A DNA stretch of 36,878 nt, from assembly GCA_900404475.1 (NCBI GenBank), contig OUQQ01000141.1, positions 1-36,878 on the forward strand. Direction: 5' to 3'. Made by a program: the position numbers and the translations under genes. The notes beneath the pieces are model-generated. The model searched no databases, was not told the DNA's origin, and saw nothing but the letters and a program-made list of their open reading frames with translations. This stretch comes from Spongospora subterranea. Lineage: Eukaryota; Endomyxa; Phytomyxea; Plasmodiophorida; Plasmodiophoridae. Positions 1 to 8,907 of this stretch are shown piece by piece. Each line of letters opens with the position of its first letter. Within the stretch, counting starts at the first letter, position 1.

Positions 1-1169
1 AAAACAGGTGCAGTTGCACTTATATTTTGCGCCGTTGCGCATATTGTATCTGCGTACGCACTTTCTTATTTCCAATTTGAAATGTCTGTGGTGTTAAGAT
101 GTCCGGTACTGTACCAGAATTTTGCAAACTAAGAATTTTGCAAAATTGCGGACCCGTGGCATCCAAACGGGACCTTAACAAAAATCTTGACTCGGGTCCC
201 TAGAACTGATAATTTGTAGGTGATGAAAGCAGAACCGGACTCTCTCAACTTTATCCACAGCTTTCAGTTGTGGGTTCAGCGTGTTGGAATGGCGTATGAA
301 AGAACCCTCTTTCAATCGGTGGAATATCGTTGTGGGCGATCAATTCAGTGCGGCCGCACCTTTTCACTGTCGAGAAGAATTTTCTTTTTCCAACAGTTCC
401 TTTTCTTCTAGGGCAAACAGTCGTTGATATGCCAGCTAACGCACTGTTTGTGGTGAGACCACATTTTCGACCATTCTCAATTACATCATATTCGTCTGTA
501 ATTTGCTTGATCGACCCCCTTTCCAGTTTTCCATGAACGCTTCTCATTGAAAGATTCTCGTAATTTTTTGACGAGCACTATCTTTCAATTCGATTTTGGC
601 AGGGAGGTTTTCTTTAACAGCATGAGCGGGGTCCAGTTCCTGGATAGCGGCACCGCCCGATGATCCCATCTCTAGCATTCGAACAGTTTTCGATAATATT
701 TTCCATGTTTTAGATTGAATGAGGCGAACTCACGCCATGTCATCAACTGCTCTACGCATCATAGAGACCCACAACATTTATAAAACCTTTTCCATGAATT
801 GTTTGTTAACACTGACAACGCATCAACACCTACTTATTTTTTACAGAATTGTATTGGTAACGGAAAACGGAAGGCAACCATGTAAATTTTTCAGCAATCC
901 ATTGAAAAATGTTGATATTGTTGTTAAAAATGATAAAACCGACAGTTCCAAAAAAGGAGGGACTAAAATCCAGGATTGATCCCACAAAAGAACCCGACGT
1001 GGCCGCACAATCAACTGATCAGTGTAAACAATTAACAATGTCGCGAGCGACCCAGAATGAACCGACGCGGTTGAAGACGCTTCTGGACCTTCGTCTCTTT
1101 GTAACGCTTATCCTTTCCTTACAAATTGGTTCATAAACAATGCGATGCAAACCGGATGGGATGAGGAAA
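1..1169. other. Gene-poor stretch
   Basis: I see no supportable gene here. The open frames are under 100 codons, lie on both strands and resemble no family I know. A GCGGCCGC site lies at about 351-358. Exons of under about 40 codons could be missed. Confidence 0.5.
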
Positions 1170-1466
1170 TTATCTATTAATAATATGCTGAGGATTAACA
1201 AAATCCCCATCAAATACAACGCCTTCGTTTTCCAGGAGTTTTTTCTTCTTGATCATCATGGGATGCATTTTATCTGTCTGTCCCATAAACCCTCCTAGAG
1301 TTCTATCAGCCTTGATCACTCGATGGCAAGGCACCTCAGGTGCATACGGATTTCGTCGTAATGCAGTCCCTACAGCCCGAGCGCTACTTCCTAGTATCCT
1401 GGCTATGTATCCATAGGTATACACCGTTCCACGAGGAATCTTGCGGCAGATATCGTATACCGACAT
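1170..1466 (-). CDS. O6-alkylguanine-DNA alkyltransferase, C-terminal domain only
   Basis: The 98-residue product matches the DNA-binding and catalytic domain of MGMT/Ogt proteins, which move an alkyl group from O6-alkylguanine onto their own cysteine. Seen: a helix-turn-helix start (YDICRKIPRGTVYTYG), the ARAVG segment holding the arginine finger, the RRNP turn and the active-site PCHRVI. The cysteine is present, unlike alkyltransferase-like (ATL) proteins, which have Trp there. The usual N-terminal ribonuclease-like domain is absent, so the size resembles ATL proteins. ATG 1466 is the first in-frame ATG. A GTG lies three codons upstream and the frame stays open beyond it to a possible acceptor near 1500, so an upstream exon cannot be excluded. 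Family sure, 5' end unsure. Confidence 0.85.
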   Translation of the reverse strand: MSVYDICRKIPRGTVYTYGYIARILGSSARAVGTALRRNPYAPEVPCHRVIKADRTLGGFMGQTDKMHPMMIKKKKLLENEGVVFDGDFVNPQHIINR

Positions 1467-1475
1467 TGCAAACAC

Positions 1476-2836
1476 AGAACACGGAGCGACGCCATTACTG
1501 CAAACGGTACTGGCTGGATCTAGATCACTTACTGAACGTTGACGTCGTCAATAAACACAAATATACGGCCAATAGAACACTTACTAGCATTGATAGACGG
1601 TTTCATTCGAAATTCCGGATTACGGAAAGGTCAGGCAGATGCGACGGCAAATAGCCAACGACTGATTTGCGCAACTGCAGCCCTTTCACTGGAAAATGGA
1701 AGCGGCCTCCGGAAACAAATCAACAAATTTTAGACACTGAGAAGACAAACAGTCATCGCCTTGGTCTATCTCCCTTCCCTGTAAGCTATTCTTCTTTCCA
1801 CTCAGCCAACGCCGCCCCTCGTGACGAATTGACGCACCAAAGACCTCCCCCACCTTAAAACGAAACTCCAAACAATTTTGCAACTCATTCGTTATCTCAT
1901 CTTATTATATTTTTTTATCACATCAAGTATTCATCAACACCTTCTTATATATCTTCTTGCCAAATCGACCACTTGTTTTTTCAATCTCCTGCTCAATCTC
2001 CCTCGTAATTTCTAATGCAACCTCTTTCACATCACTATCATCGCACCAGCACATCAATCTATAAATCTACTACCTCATCCACTTTTCAATTTTTCACACG
2101 ATTCAGTGGCCAATTATCAAAGGTTTTACGAAGACAAAATCCACCAGTCATTCTCTCTCTTGGTTGCTTCGCCGCGCTAATCATAGCATTCATCAACCAT
2201 TCTTAAGTTCAAAATTCAGCATACTGTTTAGTTCGAGATACGGCTTATGATAATTTATGAATTGCTGTTAAGAAATGATGAATATTGAAATTGCTACTGC
2301 GACAGTGTTGCCTTCCTTTTCATTCGCAAGGCGCCGGCGCGCGGCACGCCAAACTCCTGTCGTATCTTGAATGTGAATCGATCATTGAGAAGCCTGGGCT
2401 TCCTGGCATAGATTCTGCCAAAGCGATGATCCCAAACTGTGCACAATGCAAGCGAAGAAGTCAGAAACCGACAATGATTGTCCACTGATGATACGACATC
2501 AAATGTCAGCCATGTTGATGATACACAAGACAATGCGAGCGTTACGATACAGTGCACTTCATATCTACACATGAGTCCTTGTAGGAGAGACCCTTTGAAC
2601 GTCATGACTGACTGGATTTCTGGCTGTGGCCGCACTGTCAATCAGCAGAACCACTTGATGACTGACGGTTGAAATATGGTATCGCAATTTGCTTAACAGT
2701 CTCACCGTCGAAAACAAATCCGAATGTGAGAACTGGATGATGGCATCTTCCTTCCGCTCGTCATTCGTCAATTCGTTGAATTCAGTCAGGATCAAGTTCA
2801 GGATCGAGTTTGAGTGTGTTTTTTTTGCAAGTCAAA
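1476..2836. other. Mostly non-coding stretch
   Basis: From about 1850 to 2010 the + strand is rich in pyrimidine. Apart from the 63-codon frame at 2015-2206 listed separately, I see no convincing gene. A 115-codon minus frame at 2294-2641 has no recognisable features. Confidence 0.45.
2015..2206 (+). CDS. Possible small tail-anchored membrane protein
   Basis: This 63-codon ATG frame encodes a Ser/Thr-rich, basic N-terminal half and one hydrophobic segment at about residues 44-60 (ILSLGCFAALIIAFI), followed by a three-residue tail. That shape fits a small tail-anchored or mitochondrial inner-membrane subunit, but I recognise no family. It may instead be a chance frame, since the surrounding DNA is pyrimidine-rich. 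Confidence 0.3.
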   Translation: MQPLSHHYHRTSTSIYKSTTSSTFQFFTRFSGQLSKVLRRQNPPVILSLGCFAALIIAFINHS

Positions 2837-4906
2837 ATGCTGTGGTGGACTTCGTATCTCGTAGTGGCGCTTACGTGTCAACTTTGCTATGCTGCTAAGG
2901 CTCCGTATGAAGACCTTCCGAGTACTTACGGAAAGAAACCTGCGTACGAGAGCAAATCTGAATACGGCGATCCACAATACACTGACAACGTCGAACAAAA
3001 GTATCCTCAATACGCCAATCCCAAGCCAAAGGACTCTGAGTCTGATAAGCCAAAGTACCCTGCGAAGGATTACGAATATGTCGAAAGAAGTAACTTTTCC
3101 ACGTCCAAGACAAAAAATGATGGGAATGATGACTACGGCAGCACCAAAGTCAAGCCCAAGGATCGTCGTACAGCAGAGGATTACAAATACGATAAAGATC
3201 TTGACAAGGAAAAGGATTCCAAGTACGGCAAGCAGCGCAAAGATTACGAGTACGGCAAATCCAAGGATTCCGAAAACGGCAAGCCCAAGGATTCTGAGTA
3301 CGACAAGCCCAAGGATTATGAATACGGCAAGCGCAAAGATTACGAGTACGTCAAGCCCAAGGATTCTGAGTACAAGCCCAAGCATTACGAATACGGCAAG
3401 CGCAAAGATTACAAATACGGCAAGCCCAAGGATTCTGAGTACGACAAGTCCAAGGATAATGAGTATGATAAGCTCAGGGAATACAAACAAGGCAAGGTCA
3501 AGGATTATGAGTACGGCAACCCCTACGTTAAGGAGAAAGCTCATAAGTACAAAACCAAAATATCTGAGGAAAACTTCTATGCTTATTCCAAGTCGAAAGG
3601 ATCTGAATACGGCGAGCCCAAGGACGATTACCATCAAGTATCGGTTTCTGAACATCCTGAATACGCCATACAGAAGAAATACGTTTATGGCAAACCCAAG
3701 GATGAATATGGGGAGTTTGATGAGGACAAGGCGAAGTACTATCAGTATGGAGGTCACCAGTTTTCGGAGTACGCCAAACCAGAGTATCCCTTTGCAAAGG
3801 ATTGCGAGTACCTCAAGCCCAAGTTTTCTGAATACGGCAAACCCGAGGAGTACGAGTATGTCAAGTATCCTGAATACGGCAAACCCAAGGATTATGAGTA
3901 TGTCAAGACCAAGTATCCTGAATACGGCAAGCCCAGAGATTATGAGTATGTCAAGACCAAGTATCCTGAATACGGCAAGTCCAGGGATTATGAGTATGTC
4001 AAGACCAAATATCCTGAACACGGCAAGTCCAGGGATTATGAGTATGTCAAGACCAAGTATCCTGAACACGGCAAACCCAAGGATTATGAGTATGTTAAAC
4101 ATAGGTATCCTGAACACGGCAAACCCAAGGATTATGAGTATGTCAAGCATAAGTATCCTGAAAACGGCAAACCCAAGGATTATGAGTATGTCAAGCATAA
4201 GTTTTTTGAATACGGCAAGCCCAAGGATTATGAGTATGTCAAGCCCAAGTATCCTGAATACGGCAAGCCCAAGGATTATGAACACGGGAAGTCCAAGTAT
4301 TCCAAGTATGACAAAGTAATCGTTGTATACCGCAAGCCGAAGTATGGTGGCAAAGACAACTACCAATACGAAGAGCCCAAGGATTACGAGTACGGCAAGC
4401 CCAAGGATTACGAGTACGGCAAGCCCAAGGATTATGGTCAATTAGAGGATTACGAGTACGGCAAGCCCAAGAAATATGGCAAACCAGAGGATTATGAGTA
4501 CGGCAAGCCCAAGGATTATGGTCAACCAGAGGATTATGAGTACGGCAAGCCCAAGAATGGCAAACCAGAGGATTATGAGTACGGCAAGCGCAAGGATTTT
4601 GGAAAGCCAGAGGATTATGACATTTCAGAGGGTTATATGTACGGCAAGCCCAAGAACCATGGCGAACCAGATAAGGGTTACGAACACGGTAAACCCAAGA
4701 ATTCTGTTTACAGCAAGCAGAAGGACTATGGCAAACCAGAGGAGGATTACGAGTGCGAGGATGGCAAATCCAAATGTTCTGGATCTGGTACGCCCAAGGG
4801 CTATGCGAAGCCAGAGGAGGCTTATGAGCATGACAATCCTAAATATGTGGAGTACGACAAGCCCAAGCGTTATGGCAAACCTGAGCCCCTCGAACAAAAC
4901 ACTTAG
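2837..4906 (+). CDS. Secreted Tyr/Lys/Pro-rich repeat protein
   Basis: One 690-codon exon. Residues 1-20 (MLWWTSYLVVALTCQLCYAA) are a clear signal peptide, and I chose ATG 2837 for that reason; the frame extends to a TTG at 2810. The rest is very hydrophilic and built from variants of an eight-residue unit close to EYGKPKDY. At 3866-4297 nine near-identical 16-residue copies (48 bp each, consensus YPEYGKPKDYEYVKHK) lie in tandem. The C-terminal third alternates DYEYGKPK with YGKPED. Cysteine is almost absent after the signal. The Tyr/Lys/Pro richness resembles extracellular structural or adhesive proteins such as mussel byssal proteins by composition only, with no homology claimed. It may be a secreted wall, matrix or adhesive protein. 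An AATAAA lies 15 bp after the stop. Confidence 0.85.
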   Translation: MLWWTSYLVVALTCQLCYAAKAPYEDLPSTYGKKPAYESKSEYGDPQYTDNVEQKYPQYANPKPKDSESDKPKYPAKDYEYVERSNFSTSKTKNDGNDDYGSTKVKPKDRRTAEDYKYDKDLDKEKDSKYGKQRKDYEYGKSKDSENGKPKDSEYDKPKDYEYGKRKDYEYVKPKDSEYKPKHYEYGKRKDYKYGKPKDSEYDKSKDNEYDKLREYKQGKVKDYEYGNPYVKEKAHKYKTKISEENFYAYSKSKGSEYGEPKDDYHQVSVSEHPEYAIQKKYVYGKPKDEYGEFDEDKAKYYQYGGHQFSEYAKPEYPFAKDCEYLKPKFSEYGKPEEYEYVKYPEYGKPKDYEYVKTKYPEYGKPRDYEYVKTKYPEYGKSRDYEYVKTKYPEHGKSRDYEYVKTKYPEHGKPKDYEYVKHRYPEHGKPKDYEYVKHKYPENGKPKDYEYVKHKFFEYGKPKDYEYVKPKYPEYGKPKDYEHGKSKYSKYDKVIVVYRKPKYGGKDNYQYEEPKDYEYGKPKDYEYGKPKDYGQLEDYEYGKPKKYGKPEDYEYGKPKDYGQPEDYEYGKPKNGKPEDYEYGKRKDFGKPEDYDISEGYMYGKPKNHGEPDKGYEHGKPKNSVYSKQKDYGKPEEDYECEDGKSKCSGSGTPKGYAKPEEAYEHDNPKYVEYDKPKRYGKPEPLEQNT
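3866..4297 (+). repeat. 48-bp coding tandem repeat, nine copies
   Basis: Nine consecutive in-frame copies of a 48-bp unit encode 16 residues each. Each unit is itself two diverged 24-bp half-units. Copies differ mainly at Tyr/His/Asn after Pro-Glu, Pro/Ser after Gly-Lys, and Thr/His/Pro before the final Lys. That points to recent unequal exchange or slippage. Confidence 0.9.
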
Positions 4907-5677
4907 AGATACAGATACACTAATAAACATTCTCACTTATGATTAGGCTTCTTTATCAAGTCCTCAGGTCTAGATTCCAAAAACATCCACTAATAAGACG
5001 TTGTTTAACCGTGTGAAAGCTTCTGAAGGCAAAACACAGATCCGAAACTATTACTTTCAAAGTCTGAAACACTTGGTTCTGAGGACCTTGCGAAGGAATC
5101 AAACGCCTGGGAATTCATCTTCGTACAGTATCGTTTCTTGGCGCACAGCTGACGAGATCTTGCAATGCCGTTAATGCACTTTTGCAAGTTTCGATGACAA
5201 TTTTTGACCAGCTTCTTCAAGTGCAGAGCAACATGATCGATGTTGTATTACCCCGAAAAAAACGTTATGGATGAAACAAAGACCTTAACAGCCATGACGT
5301 GGGAGATTTATCCTCAGTATACCAAAAAAAGCCCCGATATTCTTTGTCCTTTGGCTGGCCAATGGTCAAATGGACGTTTCAGACCTGCCTTGATCTGGCT
5401 GCGCTCATTCTTCATGTTGCTGCAGCGGCCCGCGCTCGGTGTGGCCTCCTACGCCTACTGTAGATCATCCGCGGCCGGTGTACCGTACTGGGTCCGTACT
5501 GTGCTACATAGGGCAGGCATCAGTCAACGCTCACTGCGTCCTTCCATTCACTGTTGAGACAGGTTGAGACTTTCTGGAGTTCCTCAATCCTCATTGTAAT
5601 CTGCATTATATCTTTCCAAACTTTTTCACAGCCGCTGCAGTTTACCCGAAATTGCCAGGGCGGCATCCCTATTCGCC
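4907..5677. other. Intergenic region with possible unresolved exons
   Basis: A minus-strand frame at 5005-5220 (71 codons, basic, rich in Ser and Cys) reads like coding sequence, but it has no ATG near its start and no partner exon I could join. A GC-rich block at about 5390-5490 holds a plus-strand frame starting MVKWTFQTCLDLAALILHVA that looks like a signal peptide. A good splice acceptor (TTTTTCACAG at about 5623-5632) precedes the derlin ATG, so the derlin mRNA may have a spliced leader exon here. Confidence 0.35.
4922..4927 (+). terminator. Poly(A) signal candidate for the repeat-protein gene
   Basis: A canonical AATAAA lies 15 bp downstream of the TAG stop at 4904-4906. The match is exact but short, so the assignment rests on position. 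Confidence 0.4.
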
Positions 5678-6373
5678 ATGGCTGAAATCATGAATGAATT
5701 TCGCGCTATTCCGCCAGTTACGCGATCATATCTTGTTGCCGCCGTTGTCACAACGACATTATGCTCTCTCGACATTGTATCTCCTTATTCCTTGTTTCTT
5801 TCTTGGCCAGCCGTCGTGAAACAAGGCCAAGTATGGCGACTAGTCACTACTTTCCTTTTCTTTGGCGCTCGTTTCTCTATCGATTTTCTATTTCATCTGT
5901 TTTTTCTGGTTCGATATATCGGGTCTCTTGAGACAGGATCGTACAGATCTCGCCCAGCGTCTTTTGCCTATATGATCGCTTTCGGTTCTATCTGCATGCT
6001 GATTATCGGACCCTTTTTCCGCTTGACTTTCCTAGGCTCCTCGCTAACGTTCATGATGGTATACATTTGGGCCCGTCGTAACCCTTACTCGCAAATGAAC
6101 CTTTTGGGGCTAATCAATTTCACTGCACCATATCTTCCGTGGGTTTTACTTGCGTTTTCTGTGGTTCTTGGCGGAACGGGTATTGTTGACATGTTGGGCA
6201 TTGCTATCGGTCATCTGTATTATTTTTTGGAAGATGTATATCCCACAATAACGAGGCCAAGCAGGCGCTTATTGAAGGTTTGCCGGCGCCATTGTTGTTT
6301 TTTCTCGTATCCTGACGCGATTGTTTTCCTATAGACACCTAGGTTTCTGAAAGTGATGATGCATGAAGATTGA
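5678..6373 (+). CDS. Derlin, ER-associated degradation channel protein
   Basis: Two exons, 5678-6277 and 6335-6373, flank a 57-bp GT-AG intron and give 212 residues. Derlins are rhomboid-like pseudoproteases of the ER membrane that help move misfolded proteins to the cytosol for degradation. The sequence follows derlin-1/2 end to end: IPPVTRSYL near the start, the WR motif (VWRLVTTFLFFG), the LFFLVRYIGSLETGSYRSR loop, YIWARRNPYSQMNLLGLINF and PYLPWVLLAFS. The exon junction restores RLLKTPRFLK, matching the family's C-terminal helix. The Gly-rich transmembrane helix is intact, and no Ser/His protease dyad is seen, as expected. The tail after exon 2 is short and lacks an SHP box for p97 binding. 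Confidence 0.95.
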
Positions 6374-6481
6374 AAATTCCACGCAGGACAATAAGATCTA
6401 GCGAGATATGATGTTCTGCAACATATAAATAGATATTATAATATACTAATTCAGGTAAATTCTTGAGTAGACTCGCTAACA

Positions 6482-7272
6482 TCATGCAATATGTTCCGAT
6501 AAGCCATGGCATAATATCGAACCAGCGGTTTTAACTTGCCGAGAAATTTCAACAGGAATAGCAGCGGCCATCACCGTGCTTTTAATGGTATCACTTAGAA
6601 AAACCCACGTATTGATATTATCTTGAGAACGGTCAGATATCAAGAAGAGTTCTGTGGCTGGAAGGAACGAGGCGATCATAAGCGTGTGAGTCCCCATCAA
6701 AGCGAGGATTAAGTACCTATGTAAACTGAGCCCACAGCGGCTCTGGAAATATACCAATCACTTCTAACTGCCTAAACGGCCATAAGACAAATGTCAGATA
6801 GAAAAATTAATCCATCTATACCTTATCATTCGCGAAATGCACAATGTCGTCAAACCAGTTTACAAGAATTTTCGCTGTTTCTAGGGAATTCTGTGGCAGT
6901 GCACCCATAGCCATTGCTTGAGGCCAATGATCTAAGTATGGGATATTCTCCTGAAGACGAGTCTTGATTGCTTTCTCAATCAACTCAGATCTGTTGAATC
7001 TGAATGGAATTGGCATATATTACAGATCATTACCTCCAGGAAAACGTGGTGCAAATTTACTTATCGAAATCCGATTCAGTAGATAGTGTTTTTATGGAAT
7101 CTCGGTTAGATTTCTCAATGAAGTGGTAAACAAGATCAATCGGCCCACGTCCAAGCATTCCGTGTGCCATCGGAGATATACCCAGTTCATGGGCGGCAGC
7201 TGTAATGGCATTAGTCGTCCATCCAAATTGAGGAACGAATCGCATCGCTGACGAGAGCAAAGCGGTCCTCAT
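6482..7272 (-). CDS. COQ9: COQ9, ubiquinone biosynthesis lipid-binding protein
   Basis: Four exons, 7061-7272, 6822-6999, 6717-6771 and 6482-6657, encode 206 residues with introns of 61, 50 and 59 bp. COQ9 is a TetR-fold mitochondrial protein that binds lipids and supports the hydroxylase COQ7 in the ubiquinone pathway. Family landmarks: MRFVPQFGWTTNAITAAAHE at the start, a middle IPYLDHWPQAMAMGALP and WFDDIVHFANDK, and, after two splices, DWYISRAAVGSVYIATELFL, matching the conserved stretch before the C-terminal helices. ATG 7272 is preceded by an in-frame stop, so the mitochondrial presequence would be only about ten residues; a separate leader exon is possible. It is transcribed away from the basic-protein gene 216 bp upstream. 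Confidence 0.93.
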
Positions 7273-7488
7273 TCCGCGAACCAATCAATCGAATATCCAA
7301 AATGATTGGAAAAACACCCTGGTGCTTAAATAGCGATAGACAGCGGATTGCGCCACGGAGTTCATTGGCACGGAGTGGACCTCACTGAGTCACAGCGGAT
7401 CTCTTCCTTGATCCTTCACCTGGATTCCTGTAATACCAGATATTCATTCTGGAATTACTCCACCATTCCAACAAAGTGCTGGGTTTCG

Positions 7489-8121
7489 ATGGGGAAAGCC
7501 AATAGGGGGAAGAAGTCTAAGAACAATGGTCGCAGTAAATATAAGCTGTTAAGCACCGAACCAAATCAATTTGGGGATTTTTCCATCACAACCCCTAAGA
7601 GGAAGCGGATGCTACCTATTAAAAGGAGATCGGATAAGGACAAAGCCGACGAAGGCGAAGAGAAACATCACACGAAGGGAAATGGAAAGGACATTGGTAA
7701 AGGATACTTGAAGTTCAATGATAAGGGCAAAAAGGGATCTGGAAAAAACATTGATGTTAAAAAATTTGGGAGGGTCAATGAGAAGGTGAAAAATAAGCAC
7801 AATTACTCTAAAGGATTAGTATTTTCTCAGCGCAAAGAAGTCTGCACATCTTATAATATGGACAAAAGAGATCCCCCTAAGGAATTGGGAAAGAAAACGT
7901 TTCCTTGGGCTAAGCAGTCAAATACACCGACTTCTAAGGCAAGAAAATACCAGGGTAAAACAACAGGGAATTTGAGTATTCGTATGAACAAAGGTCGGAA
8001 AGACGTTCAGAACAAGAATTCAAAAGTCTTGCTAAAAGGATCATCAATCAGCAATCGCCAACATGGAAAGTCTACCAGTGGTTGGTCGAAGAAAATAATT
8101 AAACAACGTGTATCGCGATAG
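7489..8121 (+). CDS. Lysine-rich basic protein of unknown function
   Basis: A 210-residue single exon beginning MGKANRGKKSKNNGRSKYK. The frame extends upstream to a TTG at 7348, but ATG 7489 starts the compositionally uniform part. Lys, Arg, Gly, Ser and Asn dominate, with clusters such as KRKRMLPIKRR that could serve as nuclear or nucleolar localisation signals. There are no hydrophobic segments or recognisable fold. It could be a nucleolar or RNA-associated protein, but that is inferred from composition alone. COQ9 is divergent upstream, and the 132-residue orphan ends 62 bp downstream on the other strand. Confidence 0.6.
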   Translation: MGKANRGKKSKNNGRSKYKLLSTEPNQFGDFSITTPKRKRMLPIKRRSDKDKADEGEEKHHTKGNGKDIGKGYLKFNDKGKKGSGKNIDVKKFGRVNEKVKNKHNYSKGLVFSQRKEVCTSYNMDKRDPPKELGKKTFPWAKQSNTPTSKARKYQGKTTGNLSIRMNKGRKDVQNKNSKVLLKGSSISNRQHGKSTSGWSKKIIKQRVSR

Positions 8122-8183
8122 TAGCCGTCTTCTTATAAAATGCCTTCTTGTTGAAACTAATGAATGTTTATGAATCTGTTCGA

Positions 8184-8683
8184 TTAATCATCGTAGTCCA
8201 TGGCCTCAAAGAACATATCCCTGAACTGCAGTAATGTCCCTCTTGCCTTCATAAGTCGTTGCCGCGCCTTTTTAGGGTTTATCGCCATCTATTGAATGCG
8301 GTCAGATCTATGACGTTGAGACCTATTGCATTGCAATACCGCATCTGTGGCCGAGGCGAATTCAGCCGCGCTGGCTACGAACAATTCTGAACATTGAACA
8401 TCGCCGACGGTCTTGAATGGATAGAAAGTCTGATCATTGCAGTATGTGGCAATCGATAAACTGGCAACACCTTGACCTGGACAGATTGTTATGACCACAT
8501 TATATGATGGAACAATGAGCTGCTTTAGACGGCGGCCACCATTGTCAGTAGTCTCGACTACCAACGCCAATACAGCCATTGTTATAATGAGAATTCGAGA
8601 TGACTCGGCCTTGCAATTATCGACCGATATCTTGATGAGGATTGACCCATATAGGGTACCAGCAGGCGAATATCGCTGATCAT
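8184..8683 (-). CDS. Three-exon orphan protein divergent from TTC8
   Basis: Exons 8660-8683, 8340-8609 and 8184-8288 give 132 residues with introns of 50 and 51 bp, both in phase 0. Landmarks are a hydrophobic strand region (RILIITMAVLALVVE), a second beta-rich stretch (YNVVITICPGQG) and a helical, charged tail ending EAMDYDD. The short first exon (MISDIRLL) is the least certain part, because an open frame continues upstream of it. I recognise no family; the pattern of short strands followed by a helix suggests a small alpha/beta domain. Without the second splice the frame would end at 8289 with a basic tail, a poorer model because it would leave out the good 35-codon exon. The gene points away from TTC8, with 224 bp between their ATGs. 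Confidence 0.55.
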
Positions 8684-8907
8684 GAATATGGTGTTCCCGC
8701 GCTCTACGCCGTCTTCATTGATACCTGGGGCATATCCTGTTGGTTATCTCCATCTGGAGCAACCTTATTCCTAATCCACCACAGACTGGTGGTTGGTCTG
8801 GCTATAGACTGACCAGTCCCTTCAATATTCCACTCGAGTTCTACACCCGATTACACCAGGTCAATCTGGCCAACAACCAACAGAGAGGTGAAGAGAGAGA
8901 GACAGGA
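8684..8907. promoter_or_regulatory. Shared upstream region of TTC8 and the orphan gene
   Basis: This 224-bp interval separates the two divergent start codons and so probably holds both promoters. A short inverted repeat (CCACCA ... TGGTGG) lies at about 8777-8793. I could not identify a TATA box or an RFX-type X-box with confidence. Confidence 0.4.

Noticed and set aside
251..547. 98-codon minus frame
   Set aside because: No recognisable features and no neighbouring exon; likely chance.
2889..4319. 476-codon plus frame rich in Ser/Met/Asn repeats
   Set aside because: Shifted reading of the same repeats; no signal peptide or proper start of its own.
2798..4441. 547-codon hydrophobic frame on the minus strand
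   Set aside because: It is the antisense of the tandem-repeat gene; its length follows from the repeat's codons, whereas the plus frame has a signal peptide, an ATG and a poly(A) signal.
3866..4660. Regular repeats that could suggest a CRISPR array
   Set aside because: They are in-frame coding repeats without unique spacers, in a eukaryotic gene.
5240..5557. 105-codon plus frame upstream of the derlin
   Set aside because: No family resemblance; the frame does not join the derlin across the leader acceptor, and the GC-rich block reads open in several frames.
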